Shown piece after piece: positions 45,387 to 55,016 of a stretch of 64,000 nucleotides of DNA (positions within the stretch are counted from its first letter, which is position 1; each line of letters starts with the position of its first letter). Source of the DNA: Bradyrhizobium erythrophlei (lineage in GTDB: Bacteria > Pseudomonadota > Alphaproteobacteria > Rhizobiales > Xanthobacteraceae); contig NZ_LT670849.1 in the NCBI RefSeq assembly GCF_900142985.1, positions 3,534,001 through 3,598,000 on the forward strand. The letters run 5' to 3'. Both the position numbers and the translations under genes were made by a program. The notes under the pieces are model-generated. The model was not told the DNA's origin. It saw nothing but the letters and a program-made list of their open reading frames with translations, and did not search any database.

Positions 45387-46499
45387 CTACTTGTTTTCCT
45401 GCGCACGCCGCTTCGCTTCGGCTTCAATCGTTTCGGCGAGATCGGGATGCCGGGCCATCAACAGCCGAAAGTCGACGAGGTCAAGCACCAATAGCTGCGA
45501 CACCCGCGTCGTCGTGATATTGGCCGAGCGCAGGTTGTTGCCCAGAAGCGCCATTTCGCCGAAGAACGCGCCTTCGCCAAGCGCCACTTTCTTGCCCGGA
45601 AGGTCGACCTCGACCTCGCCGTTGGCGATGAAATACATGCAGTCGCCGCTCTGGCCTTTGCGAATGATGGTGGTTCGCGGCGGAAGATCGATGGTCCGCA
45701 GCATCTGGGTGACGTCGGCGATCGCAGACGAGCCGAGCGTGGCGAAGAACGGCACCTTGCTCACGTGCTCCCAGGTCCGCAGGAAATTATCGCGGCGCGT
45801 TTCCGCGGCAAAGCCGGTGGCGAGAATGCCGGTCCACAGGCCGAATACGCCGAGGCCACAGATCATGACGGCGGCGGCGATGATGCGGCCGAGCGGCGTG
45901 ATCGGGACCACGTCGCCATATCCGGTCGTGGTCAGGGTCGCCACTGCCCACCAAAGCGCTGCAGGTACGCTGCCGAAGGCGGCCGGTTGCACCTCGTGCT
46001 CCAGGACAAACTCCGCGACGGAAGCCAGGAACAGCACGGTGAGAAAAATAACAAGCACACTCAGCAGTGGACCGGATTCCTGAACGATGACCCGGCGCAA
46101 TTGCCGCAAGCCGCGAATGCCGGGCACGACCTTGAGCACCCAGAACATGCCGAGCAGCCAGGCGCTTCTTGGACTGATCTCGGCCACCAGGGCGACAGGC
46201 ACCGCGAGCGCGGAAGCCATATCCACGATTCCCCGGAACGAAAGGATGTAGGCAGGCCGGCGGCCGATATTTGCGGCATGGCGGAGCCTGATCACCCATT
46301 CAAAGACGAAAAAAGCCAGGCACGCCCACAGCGCAGTGTAGATCAGGTAATGCAGGGCCGGGTAGGCCGGATCGACCGTCAACAGCACGATCGCGACAAC
46401 GCCGCAAGTGACGGCAACATAGGCTGCGCTCGTCATGTTGCGGCCGGTTGTTGCGGTCACAAACTGATCGAAAACCGGGAAAGTGGACGATCTGGACAT
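45387..46499 (-). CDS. Cyclic-nucleotide-gated potassium channel (MloK1-like)
   Basis: A 370-residue channel subunit with six membrane segments. S4 carries spaced basic residues (LKVVPGIRGLRQLRRVI, about 122-138), the selectivity filter is TTTGYGD (190-196), and a short C-linker leads to a cyclic-nucleotide-binding domain. The phosphate cassette FFGEMALLGNNLRSA (312-326) has the Glu and Arg (R324) that hold cAMP. Size and order match MloK1 of Mesorhizobium loti. It lies 15 bases downstream of the TAXI protein gene on the same strand. A CHASE2 cyclase in this window could supply cAMP. Confidence 0.93.
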   Translation of the reverse strand: MSRSSTFPVFDQFVTATTGRNMTSAAYVAVTCGVVAIVLLTVDPAYPALHYLIYTALWACLAFFVFEWVIRLRHAANIGRRPAYILSFRGIVDMASALAVPVALVAEISPRSAWLLGMFWVLKVVPGIRGLRQLRRVIVQESGPLLSVLVIFLTVLFLASVAEFVLEHEVQPAAFGSVPAALWWAVATLTTTGYGDVVPITPLGRIIAAAVMICGLGVFGLWTGILATGFAAETRRDNFLRTWEHVSKVPFFATLGSSAIADVTQMLRTIDLPPRTTIIRKGQSGDCMYFIANGEVEVDLPGKKVALGEGAFFGEMALLGNNLRSANITTTRVSQLLVLDLVDFRLLMARHPDLAETIEAEAKRRAQENK

Positions 46500-46514
46500 C
46501 GGGCGCGCTGTCTC

Positions 46515-47912
46515 TTAGGCGCTTTGCGCGGTTTTGACGACTACCACGTTGTCGTCGTGCCCGCCCTGCCGCTTCAGGCTCTCGCGCCGCAAGCCGATCT
46601 CGTCGCGCACGAATTCATATCCAAGCTTGAAGGTATCCAGCCCATCGCTGGAAATGGTGCCGTCGCGAAGTCCGATCACGACACCGCGAAGCACGCGTTC
46701 AAGCTCATCCTGAAGGCTGTCGAGCGCCTCCATGCTCTTTGCATCCGCGGCCCGCTCGCCGATGTCGAGGATGGCGGTTGCGAGTTCGCTGGCCTTTTCC
46801 GGCGCGACCCGCGTAACCTTGGTGTAGAGCGCGACAAACAGCGAGCCGATCACGCTGAGTGCGGCGACGCCCAGATAGAACAGGTCGCTGTAGCGTTCGA
46901 GGAATGATTTGGCGGTGTCGTTGATATATTCGGTGACGCCTTGATGGGCGACGACGAGGGCGGTCTTGTCGACGTCGGCCGGTTCGATCTTGGTGGCAAA
47001 GCCGTCGTCGAGCGCAAGCTCTGCCTTGTTTTCATAGATGGTGCGCGCAAGGTCGCCTGCGGTGTTCGCCGACATGGTGGTCTGTCCGACCAGGAGCCAT
47101 TGCAGCCCGACCGTGTCGAGATCATCGTCGGGAATCTGCGGCGTCGAGGACAACAACCCCGTGGCCAGCGTCTCCTCCAGAATTCCAGGATGGCGCCGGC
47201 TCAAGGCCTTCGCCTCGTCGACGGCGTTCACTGTGAATGGCGCCCGCTTGGCGATCTGTTCGAAGTTCTTGTCCTTCACGATCGCGGATGCATGGTCGAC
47301 CGCGATGACGGCGCCATAGCCGCCAGAGGCGAACAGCTTGTCGAGTGTTGCATTCGCCGGCGCCAGTTGCAGCCGCGAAGTGGCATCCGAGCCCTCTGCT
47401 ATGTCGAGAACATTGCGCACAAAGGCGAGATTGTTGCCGCTTGCCAACACGGCGACTTTCTTTTTCTTCAGTTCCGCCAGCGATTTGATCTTCTTGTCGC
47501 CGGGACTGATCAGCATCAGCACGTCGTGCTCAAGAATGGCGATCGAGCGGGCGCGAGGTGGAATTTTCGCATCGGTTCGCAACACGGCGAGATCCGCCAG
47601 TTTCCGGTCGAATTGGCCGAGCGCCTTGGCATTGTCGGCATTACGGACGATCTTGACCTGAAGCCGCGACGAGGTTGCCTTGAGCATGGCAGCCAATCTG
47701 GCGGCAAACCGCGCCTCGGGCCCGCTCGCTTCGCCCACGGCAAAGACCAGCGTTTCGGAATCCCTGAGCAGAATGCGGCCGCCCCACACGGTTGCGACCG
47801 TCAGAATCAAGGTCAGCGCGGCAAACAGGACCACCTGTCGGCGGTTGCTGTTGAGAAGCGGCGGACGCGAGTGGCGCGTGTCGGGTGATGATGTCGGGAC
47901 TTCAGCACTCAT
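46515..47912 (-). CDS. Membrane-anchored TAXI-type TRAP solute-binding protein without TRAP permease
   Basis: A 465-residue protein: a cytosolic start, one membrane segment (VVLFAALTLILTVATVWGG, about 27-45), a periplasmic TAXI domain (about 50-340; FAVGEASGPEARFAARLA, KKVAVLASGNNLAFVRNVLD), a second membrane segment (LFYLGVAALSVIGSLFVALYTKV, about 347-369) and a cytosolic helical tail (about 370-465). Classical TAXI proteins are exported and free; here both ends are inside and no DctM-like gene is near. It is followed by the CNG channel gene after 15 bases, so it may work as a sensor for a carboxylate-type ligand. Confidence 0.88.
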   Translation of the reverse strand: MSAEVPTSSPDTRHSRPPLLNSNRRQVVLFAALTLILTVATVWGGRILLRDSETLVFAVGEASGPEARFAARLAAMLKATSSRLQVKIVRNADNAKALGQFDRKLADLAVLRTDAKIPPRARSIAILEHDVLMLISPGDKKIKSLAELKKKKVAVLASGNNLAFVRNVLDIAEGSDATSRLQLAPANATLDKLFASGGYGAVIAVDHASAIVKDKNFEQIAKRAPFTVNAVDEAKALSRRHPGILEETLATGLLSSTPQIPDDDLDTVGLQWLLVGQTTMSANTAGDLARTIYENKAELALDDGFATKIEPADVDKTALVVAHQGVTEYINDTAKSFLERYSDLFYLGVAALSVIGSLFVALYTKVTRVAPEKASELATAILDIGERAADAKSMEALDSLQDELERVLRGVVIGLRDGTISSDGLDTFKLGYEFVRDEIGLRRESLKRQGGHDDNVVVVKTAQSA

Positions 47913-48264
47913 GGCTCATATCCGCAACCTTAGGGCGCCTTCGATAGCGCAAGCGGCGCCGAAAATTGCCCGAACGACGTCCTAAATGTCTAAAAAAGAA
48001 CGATAATTTTATAAGGGTGCATGATATCCGCATAACGGTGGATTGCAATCAAGCTGCCGCAGGTAACCTTACCGGTGGCTGCGCGCATCGGCCACACCCT
48101 GTGTTTTTCGAAAGCGACGGTGGTGCATTCCGAACCGGGAGATGTCATAAAATGGGGAACCCCGCGTGTATTTGTCGGGGGTTCAACAAGAAGAAGTCGC
48201 GCTGAAGCCGCCGTTTATTTTCAATCTTTCAAGTCCGAGGGCTTCAGCTTTGTCGTTTCCCCCC
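47913..48264. other. Non-coding gap between TAXI gene and DUF3307 gene
   Basis: This 352-base stretch holds the promoter of the minus-strand TAXI-channel run and of the DUF3307 gene. It includes an AT-rich tract around 47985-48020 and a 7-bp inverted repeat (GAACCCC at 48157-48163, GGGGTTC at 48178-48184). Its last 99 bases are open in the DUF3307 frame from GTG 48166. No RNA gene was recognised. Confidence 0.5.
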
Positions 48265-48657
48265 ATGTCCGCATCGGTACCGGTAGGCGCACTGATCGGA
48301 TGGATGGTCCTTTTGACCGTCAAGCACGTCATTGCCGACTTCGTGTTGCAAACATCCTGGATGGCGATCGGCAAGGATCAACGGGAGGGATGGGCGCTTC
48401 CCCTGCTCGCCCATTGCGGCGTGCACTTTGCGGTTGCGCTTGCCTTTATCCTGATCGTGGCGCCACGGTTCTGGTTCGTGGCCGTGATCGATTTTGTCAT
48501 TCACATCACGGTCGATCGGTGCAAGGGACTGGTGTCGTCGCGGCTCGGCGTGACGCAGGAGAACCAGCATCCCTGGTTCTGGACATTGATCGGCGTCGAC
48601 CAGGCGCTGCACCACCTGACCGGCTTCGGCCTGTCGATCTTCATGGCCGCGAACTGA
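48265..48657 (+). CDS. DUF3307 membrane protein
   Basis: A 130-residue membrane protein matching DUF3307: LLTVKHVIADFVLQTSWMA near the N-terminus, then LLAHCGVHFAVALAFILIVAP and a core DFVIHITVDRCKG, ending VDQALHHLTGFGLSIFMAAN. His and Asp residues lie within or beside the membrane segments. ATG 48265 fits family length, but no good ribosome site is visible, and the frame runs back to GTG 48166. Function unknown. Confidence 0.85.
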   Translation: MSASVPVGALIGWMVLLTVKHVIADFVLQTSWMAIGKDQREGWALPLLAHCGVHFAVALAFILIVAPRFWFVAVIDFVIHITVDRCKGLVSSRLGVTQENQHPWFWTLIGVDQALHHLTGFGLSIFMAAN

Positions 48658-48804
48658 TTGACGAGCTGGTTTTTCGGCCGCTGGCGCGAACCGAATCAGT
48701 CCGATTTACAACATGGGCTGCCGATCAAGTTCTCCGTGGCACTACTGGGGGGCTTGGTTAACCTTTCGTTAGAGAGTCGCATTGCATCCTCAGGCGCGGG
48801 GGAT

Positions 48805-49203
48805 ATGCAAATGCTCGAGAACGACTTTTGCCCGGTCCGAGACGAACTGCTCGGTGAAATGTATCGCGCCAGCGAGCACGGCTTGCCGCAGCTCGTGGCA
48901 AGCGTCTCGCCCGATGTTCGGGCGATGCTGGCACTGTTTTGCTATCGCAAGAGCCACCTGCACTCGCTGGCGCTCGCGATAGCTGCGAGCTGCACCGAGC
49001 AGGAGCTGGTTCACGCCGGCGGCCGCGTCGGTTCGACGCTTTTCGCCCTGTCCCGTGAACCCGCAGAGCGGACGCAGCCGACGTCCGTGAACGGCCGCAA
49101 GCCGATCACCCTGTCGACCAAGCCGCTCTCGGCGGTCACGCCGATCGACGACGAACTCGACGACGCGGACTTTGCCGAGTTCGCCAAAGCCGTCACGGCG
49201 TAA
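48805..49203 (+). CDS. Hypothetical protein
   Basis: A 132-residue soluble protein starting MQMLENDFCPVRDELLGEMY with GGGGG just upstream. The frame is open back to 48658 but that part has no start signal and unlike composition. The first half is helical (LVASVSPDVRAMLALFCYRKSHLHSLALAIAASC), the tail is acidic (DDELDDADFAEFAKAV). No known domain was recognised. It is probably its own transcript, followed by a dispersed repeat. Confidence 0.65.
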   Translation: MQMLENDFCPVRDELLGEMYRASEHGLPQLVASVSPDVRAMLALFCYRKSHLHSLALAIAASCTEQELVHAGGRVGSTLFALSREPAERTQPTSVNGRKPITLSTKPLSAVTPIDDELDDADFAEFAKAVTA

Positions 49204-49210
49204 GTTTTGG

Positions 49211-49397
49211 CCTGTCGTCCCGGCCAAGCGCCAGCGCGAGCCGGGACCCATAACCACCGAATTCGATAATGACTTTCAGTGCCTCATCGAGGCATCACGC
49301 GGTATGGGTCCTTGCGTGCCGCTTTCGCTTGCAGCTTCGGCGGCCCAAAGTGCTCGCCCCCGGCGAAGCCTTGGCGTAGCCGGGTCGCAGGGACGAC
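49211..49397. repeat. Dispersed intergenic repeat (GTCGTCCCGGCC / GGGACGAC type)
   Basis: It begins CCTGTCGTCCCGGCCAAGCG and ends GCAGGGACGACC, with an inner inverted pair GGACCCATA / TATGGGTCC. This is another interspersed repeat type common between Bradyrhizobium genes. It sits between convergent genes (hypothetical protein and YkgJ) and may help end transcription. Confidence 0.8.
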
Positions 49398-49409
49398 CCA
49401 CGCGGGAAA

Positions 49410-49733
49410 TCATCCGAGCACCGGCAGCCCCCATTTGCGCCGCGCCATATCGCATTCGGCGTCGCCCGGCATGCAGGTGCGGCACACTTCGGGCCGCACC
49501 GCGTAGACCACGCACGAAGTTTCAACGCCGACCCGTCCTGACAGCGCCGAGCAACGGTCGCCTTCGCAGCGCATGCCGGATTGTCTTTCGTTGACGAATT
49601 TTTCCGGGATGAGGCCGAGCGCGACATCGTCTTCGGTGGAAAACCGCGGCCAGTTGCTCGAATAGGCGCAGCATGCGCCACAGGACTGGCACGGGCTGTC
49701 CGACGTCGAAGACTGATTTGCCGCTGCCACCAT
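49410..49733 (-). CDS. YkgJ-family cysteine-cluster protein
   Basis: A 107-residue protein with Cys residues arranged as CQSCGACC, then MRCEGDRCSAL, SCVVYAVRPEVCRTC and DAECDMARRKWGLP, the YkgJ (CxxCxxCC) pattern that probably binds zinc or an iron-sulfur centre. The start at 49733 shares one base with the regulator stop (TGATG), which argues for coupled translation; the frame is open to 49775. Function unknown. Confidence 0.85.
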   Translation of the reverse strand: MVAAANQSSTSDSPCQSCGACCAYSSNWPRFSTEDDVALGLIPEKFVNERQSGMRCEGDRCSALSGRVGVETSCVVYAVRPEVCRTCMPGDAECDMARRKWGLPVLG

Positions 49734-50431
49734 CACATATCGCTCGGAGCTTCCCAGACCAGGCTGCGCCGCCATTTTGCCCGGAGCAGGTCTCGCCTTT
49801 CAGGGTATTTTTCATCGAGGTAGACGGCGTCGACGACGCGGTCGGTGCGGAAAGAGCGAAAGTCCCGGCGTAATTCGCACCATGCCGCGAGCAGCCGTAC
49901 CGCTTCCAGATAGCCGATCGCAATCGGCCAGATGGTGCGCTCGCTGTCGCGTCCGTGCTCGTCGCGATAACGCAGTGTGATCTTCTTGCCTTCGTGAATG
50001 TGGGCCCGCGTCCGCGCCATGTCGATGCGATCAGGCTCCTTGCGCCAGGCCGGCCGCGCGCGGCTCGCCGGTTCAAGCACGAAGGGCCGCAAGCGCTCGG
50101 GCACGGTCTCGGAGATTTTGGCGATCAGGTCGGCAGCGGCGCGTGACAACGCTTCATCCGCATGGCCGGCGACCCATTGCGCCCCCAACACCGCGGCCTC
50201 GATCTCGTCGGGCGTCAACATCAGGGGCGGCAGGTCAAAGCCCTTTTCCAGGATGTAGCCCATGCCGGCCTCGCCGCGGATCGGCACCCGCTGCTCCATC
50301 AGCGTGGCGATGTCGCGGTAGATCGTGCGTTTGGAGGTTTCGAGTTCGGCCGCGATCGCATCCGCAGTCAGTGGCTTTCGGGTGCGCCTTAGCACCTGAA
50401 TGATCTGAAACAGACGGTCGGCACGTCGCAT
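49733..50431 (-). CDS. YafY-family transcriptional regulator (HTH + WYL domain)
   Basis: A 232-residue regulator. The helix-turn-helix is at the start (MRRADRLFQIIQVLRR...LTADAIAAELETSKRTIYRDIATL). The WYL-type sensor domain follows (about 135-200; KKITLRYRDEHGRDSERTIWPIAIGYLEAVRLLAAWCELR). The family start MRRAD sets the ATG at 50431; an extension to 50530 has no support. It is divergent from a glutathione transferase gene, and two near-identical palindromes lie between them, so it probably controls both its own gene and the transferase. Confidence 0.9.
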   Translation of the reverse strand: MRRADRLFQIIQVLRRTRKPLTADAIAAELETSKRTIYRDIATLMEQRVPIRGEAGMGYILEKGFDLPPLMLTPDEIEAAVLGAQWVAGHADEALSRAAADLIAKISETVPERLRPFVLEPASRARPAWRKEPDRIDMARTRAHIHEGKKITLRYRDEHGRDSERTIWPIAIGYLEAVRLLAAWCELRRDFRSFRTDRVVDAVYLDEKYPERRDLLRAKWRRSLVWEAPSDM

Positions 50432-50483
50432 GAGAGGTCTCGTATCTTTTTCCGCTCGAATTTTTCCGAGGGCGCTCTCGGAT

Positions 50484-50503
50484 GCTGACACCATGTTGGC
50501 AGC
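50484..50503. promoter_or_regulatory. Operator-like palindrome 1, next to the YafY-type regulator gene
   Basis: GCTGACACCATGTTGGCAGC is an imperfect inverted repeat 53 bases upstream of the regulator start. It is 18/20 identical to the site at 50601. The matched pair in one divergent promoter region suggests a shared binding site for the regulator. Confidence 0.6.
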
Positions 50504-50600
50504 AGGTGGCAAGTATACCGGTGACAACACTCAAATCGAGAGGGGTTTGTCCCATGATCCTACTTTACGGCCTCGACCTATGGACGACGTTTTCGCCACT

Positions 50601-50620
50601 GCTGACACCACGGTGGCAGC
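50601..50620. promoter_or_regulatory. Operator-like palindrome 2, next to the glutathione transferase gene
   Basis: GCTGACACCACGGTGGCAGC has arms GCTGACACC / GGTGGCAGC with one mismatch. It lies 50 bases before the transferase start and 117 bases from palindrome 1 (start to start). Confidence 0.62.
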
Positions 50621-50669
50621 AGGGTGTCGCTAGCCTGAAGGCGTTTTTCAGGAGAATCGGAGTGCTCCA

Positions 50670-51398
50670 GTGATCACGCTTTATGGCTTTGGCCCTGGCT
50701 TCGGCCTGCCGGAAATGAGCCCGTTCGTGACCAAAACCGAGGTCCAGCTCAAGATGGCTGGCCTCGGCTACGTCAAGGAAAAGACGAGGCCCAACGCATC
50801 TCCCAAGGGGCAGTTGCCCTATATCGTGGATGAGGCCGAGGCGGTCGCCGATTCGACCTTCATCCGTGCGCATGTCGAGGGCAAATACGGTTTCGACTTC
50901 GACGCGCCGCTGAACTTGCAGCAGCGCGCCCAAGCCTGGGCGTTCGAGCGCATGATCGAACACCACATGTACTGGGCGCTGATCGGCGCCCGCTGGACCG
51001 ACCCGGACAACTTCGCCAAGGGGCCGTCGCATTTCTTCGATGGCGCGCCGGCGCATATGCGGGAAAAACTGCGCGAGGACGCCCAGTTCCGCGTCGCCGA
51101 GAATTATCTCATCAGCGGCCTTGGCCGTCACGCGCCGGACGAGGACGTCGATCTGGCCGTCCGTTCGCTGCTCTCATTGTCGGTTCAGCTTGGCGACAAG
51201 CCCTATCTGATGGGCAAGACGCCTTGCGGCGCGGACGCGACGGCCTTCGGCGTAATGGCCGGGATTCTGACCCCGTTCTTCGTCTCGCCCTTGCGCGAGC
51301 GGGCCCAGCAGTTCGACAACCTGATCGCCTATGTCGACCGCATGATGGAACGGTACTATCCCGAGTTTGCCTGGACGCCGCTCTGCGAGGCGGCCTGA
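50670..51398 (+). CDS. Glutathione S-transferase family protein
   Basis: A 242-residue protein with a thioredoxin-fold N-terminus (MITLYGFGPGFGLPEMSPFVTKTEVQLKMAG, cis-Pro region KGQLPYIVDEAEAVADSTFI) and an all-helical C-terminal half with GDKPYLMGKTPCGADATAFG. This matches Faxc/metaxin-like glutathione transferases. Divergent from a YafY-type regulator with paired operator-like sites, which suggests induction by an electrophile or other stress. Its 3' end overlaps the convergent PPOX gene by 43 bases. Confidence 0.9.
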   Translation: MITLYGFGPGFGLPEMSPFVTKTEVQLKMAGLGYVKEKTRPNASPKGQLPYIVDEAEAVADSTFIRAHVEGKYGFDFDAPLNLQQRAQAWAFERMIEHHMYWALIGARWTDPDNFAKGPSHFFDGAPAHMREKLREDAQFRVAENYLISGLGRHAPDEDVDLAVRSLLSLSVQLGDKPYLMGKTPCGADATAFGVMAGILTPFFVSPLRERAQQFDNLIAYVDRMMERYYPEFAWTPLCEAA

Positions 51399-52051
51399 GC
51401 GTCGCCCGCGTTCTTGGCAACGGACTGGCCCTTCAGGGCGGCTAGTTCTGCTTCAAGCTCGGCGATCCGCTGATCGCGCGCAGCGAGCGCTGCCGCGACG
51501 TCAGCCGCATCGAATTTCTGCGGAATGTGCTGCGGGCAGTTGGTATCCCAGGCGGCGATCTTGAACAGGATCGCCTGCTCGGGACGCGCCCGATAGCCCT
51601 TTGGCATCAGCGATCGCAAAAGCGCCGGGTCATCTTCGATGACTTTCGCCTCGCCCCAGAGCTTCACCCTGCGCCGCCGCGCATAATCCATGATGAAGAT
51701 ATAGGCCTTCGGATTCTCCGACAGGTTGCCTTGCGTGATGTATTGCTGATTGCCGGCGAAGTCCGCGAAGGCAATCGTCTTGTTGTCGAGAATCCTGATG
51801 AACCCTTCCGGCCCGCCGCGGTGCTGGATGTAGGGCTGGCCATCGGCGGAAGCGGTCGCGAGATAGATGCTGTCGGCGTCCAATAGACGCGCCGCCAGAT
51901 CTTCATCGATCTCGGTTCGCCATCCGCCGCGTTCCTCGACATGGGCATAGGCCTCGCGCGACCCCTTGCGGGCCTGGATCGCCTTCACGGTCGGCGTGAA
52001 CGCGACGTCGCTGGAATAGATGTTGTTTGAATGGGTTTGGGTCTCTGACAT
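51356..52051 (-). CDS. Pyridoxamine 5'-phosphate oxidase (PPOX) family protein
   Basis: A 231-residue flavin-binding split-barrel protein: DADSIYLATASADGQPYIQHRGGPEGFIRILDNKTIAFADFAGN is the core FMN/F420-type segment. The C-terminus (about 185-215) is a coiled coil (DVAAALAARDQRIAELEAELAALKG). It is divergent from a LysR gene, which is its probable regulator. True PNPOx function is unlikely as the C-terminal PNPOx motif is missing. Confidence 0.88.
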   Translation of the reverse strand: MSETQTHSNNIYSSDVAFTPTVKAIQARKGSREAYAHVEERGGWRTEIDEDLAARLLDADSIYLATASADGQPYIQHRGGPEGFIRILDNKTIAFADFAGNQQYITQGNLSENPKAYIFIMDYARRRRVKLWGEAKVIEDDPALLRSLMPKGYRARPEQAILFKIAAWDTNCPQHIPQKFDAADVAAALAARDQRIAELEAELAALKGQSVAKNAGDAQAASQSGVQANSG

Positions 52052-52161
52052 CGGAAATCTCCGGGGTCGCTTGCGCCGATACGGCCGAAAATGGCCTCTG
52101 TCGTCGTTTAAAACAATCGTCGCAGTTGACAGTAGATAATTGCAATATATGAAATAATCCC

Positions 52162-53058
52162 ATGGACCGACTGGATGCGATGCAGGCCTTCGTGACGGTT
52201 GCGGATCTCAAGGGATTCGCAGCCGCCGCGCGCAAGCTTCGTCTGTCGCCCTCCGCCGTGACGCGGCTGATCGCCTCGCTTGAAGATCGCGTTGGCGCGC
52301 GCCTGTTGCAGCGGACCACGCGGCAGGTCGCATTGACGGATGCAGGCGCGCGCTACCTCGAACGCGCCCGGCGCATTCTGGCAGATATCGAGGAGGCCGA
52401 GATCGCGGCCGAAGGCGAGCGTGCCCGCCCGACCGGACGGCTCGTGATTTCCGCGCCGGTTGGTTTTGGGCGACTTCATGTCAGTTCGGTTCTGACTGCC
52501 TACCTCAAGCGCCATCGCGAGGTGTCGGCCGAATTGAGGCTGGAAGACCGCGTCATCAATCTGGTGGAGGAGGGCGTGGATCTCGCGGTCCGGATCGGTC
52601 AGCTCCCGGATTCCTCGCTGGTCGCGCGCCATGTTGGCGACATGCGGCGGATCATGGTGGCCTCGCCCAGCTATCTGAAGTCGCGCGGCGAGCCGAAAAG
52701 GCCACAGGACATTGCAGCCCACGATGCCATCCAGTCCGGCTCCACCTCGGGCCAGGCCGAATGGCGTTTCGTCGAAGGCGGAACCGAGATCCGTATGGAC
52801 TATGCGCCGCGGCTTGTCACCAACACGGCGGACGCCGCGATCCGGTATGCGGAAGCGGGCGGCGGGCTGACACGTGTCCTGGCCTATCAGGCCGCGGAGG
52901 CGATCAAGCGCGGCCGGCTCAAGATCGTGCTGGCGAAATTCGAGCAGCCGGCGCTGCCGATTCACATCGTCTACCCGACCTCGCGGCTATTGTCGGCGAA
53001 GGTGCGCACCTTCATCGATCTCGTGGTCGAGATCAGCGACTGGCATTTCGGCCGATAG
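52162..53058 (+). CDS. LysR-family transcriptional regulator
   Basis: A 298-residue regulator with the helix-turn-helix at about 4-62 (MQAFVTVADLKGFAAAARKLRLSPSAVTRLIASLEDRVGARLLQRTTR). The effector domain starts GRLVISAPVGFGRLHV (about 92-107). It belongs to the subgroup often paired with flavin reductases or quinone enzymes. It is divergent from the PPOX gene across 110 bases that include an AT-rich tract (around 52130-52160). Confidence 0.92.
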   Translation: MDRLDAMQAFVTVADLKGFAAAARKLRLSPSAVTRLIASLEDRVGARLLQRTTRQVALTDAGARYLERARRILADIEEAEIAAEGERARPTGRLVISAPVGFGRLHVSSVLTAYLKRHREVSAELRLEDRVINLVEEGVDLAVRIGQLPDSSLVARHVGDMRRIMVASPSYLKSRGEPKRPQDIAAHDAIQSGSTSGQAEWRFVEGGTEIRMDYAPRLVTNTADAAIRYAEAGGGLTRVLAYQAAEAIKRGRLKIVLAKFEQPALPIHIVYPTSRLLSAKVRTFIDLVVEISDWHFGR

Positions 53059-53063
53059 AGTAG

Positions 53064-53486
53064 CTATGCTTCCTTCGCCTTGACGACGCGAAAGGTTCCG
53101 TTGGCGCGGGCGATCACCGCGTCATCGGCGGTGACGCGGCATTGTGCGAAGCAAAGCGTGCCGCCGGTCTTGATCACTTCGCTTTCGATCACCAGCCACT
53201 GACCGATCTGGGCACTGCTGATGAAATCGATCGACATGCTGACCGTCACCAGCGAATGCGTGCCGCGCATCTTGTGGCCACAACTGTGGCCCATGGCTTT
53301 ATCGGTCAGCGCAGCAATCAGTCCGCCATGGGCGAAACAGCGTGCGTTGGTATGCGCTTTGGCCAGCCGAAGTCCCAGAATGATCGCGTCAGGTGTCTGC
53401 TTCGAATAAATCGGTTCCCAGGGATCGGTGAGGGGGCTCGGCCGGGTTTGGCGTTCAAAGCCTTCGGGAATATCGGAAGCAGCCAT
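53064..53486 (-). CDS. PaaI-family hotdog thioesterase
   Basis: A 140-residue hotdog-fold protein. The motif CFAHGGLIAALTDKAMG (about 50-66) has the HGG typical of PaaI-like thioesterases with a catalytic Asp in the following helix. TVSMSIDFISSAQIGQWL is the central strand. It probably hydrolyses aryl- or acyl-CoA esters, fitting the aromatic-acid region that begins next to it. Convergent with the LysR gene, 5 bases apart. Confidence 0.9.
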   Translation of the reverse strand: MAASDIPEGFERQTRPSPLTDPWEPIYSKQTPDAIILGLRLAKAHTNARCFAHGGLIAALTDKAMGHSCGHKMRGTHSLVTVSMSIDFISSAQIGQWLVIESEVIKTGGTLCFAQCRVTADDAVIARANGTFRVVKAKEA

Positions 53487-53567
53487 GCGAAACGCCCGAA
53501 AATGTGTGATGTCTCATTGAACCCAATCGGACTCCGATTTGCACGGCTTACAAAGTTTAAAACAAAG

Positions 53568-54779
<1,212 letters not shown>

Positions 54780-54804
54780 TCATATGCAAGTAGCCGAGCT
54801 AATT

Positions 54805-54810
54805 ATTATA
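54805..54810 (-). promoter_or_regulatory. Candidate -10 box of pobA
   Basis: TATAAT on the minus strand, 68 bases before the pobA start codon. The matching -35 region would fall inside the end of the composite repeat (54823 on). No perfect TTGACA is present, in keeping with an activator-dependent promoter. Confidence 0.45.
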
Positions 54811-54822
54811 ACAGTTGGCGGC

Positions 54823-54988
54823 CTAGTGTCCCGATTCCGAAGTTCGGATCATTTTGCGGAGCCACGTTTGCGAACTTCGGAATCGACAGGACACTAGCAG
54901 ACCTATTGGTCTAGTGTGGCTTAGGTTCAAAACGTCCGCATGAAGGACCTCGCGGCAATAATGATGCGGATTTTTGAACCGCCACACT
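54823..54988. repeat. Composite double-hairpin repeat, copy 2
   Basis: It has the same architecture as 24984-25146. The first inverted repeat (54823-54897) has ends CTAGTGTCC / GGACACTAG and inner arms GATTCCGAAGTTCG / CGAACTTCGGAATC. The second (54911-54988) has AGTGTGGC / GCCACACT with inner arms GGTTCAAAA.GTCCGCAT / ATGCGGA.TTTTTGAACC. It differs from copy 1 by compensating changes in the second hairpin, so pairing is partly kept. It lies between pobA and the TRAP operon. Confidence 0.92.
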
Positions 54989-55016
54989 TTGGAGCGCTTG
55001 AAGCAAAATCCACCGC

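Noticed and set aside
47966..48205. A 79-codon plus-strand frame before the DUF3307 gene
   Set aside because: No ribosome site, no family likeness, and it overlaps the likely promoter and hairpin region.
50554..50673. A short plus-strand frame between the YafY-type regulator and the transferase
   Set aside because: It runs across the second operator-like palindrome into the transferase start and shows no protein family features.
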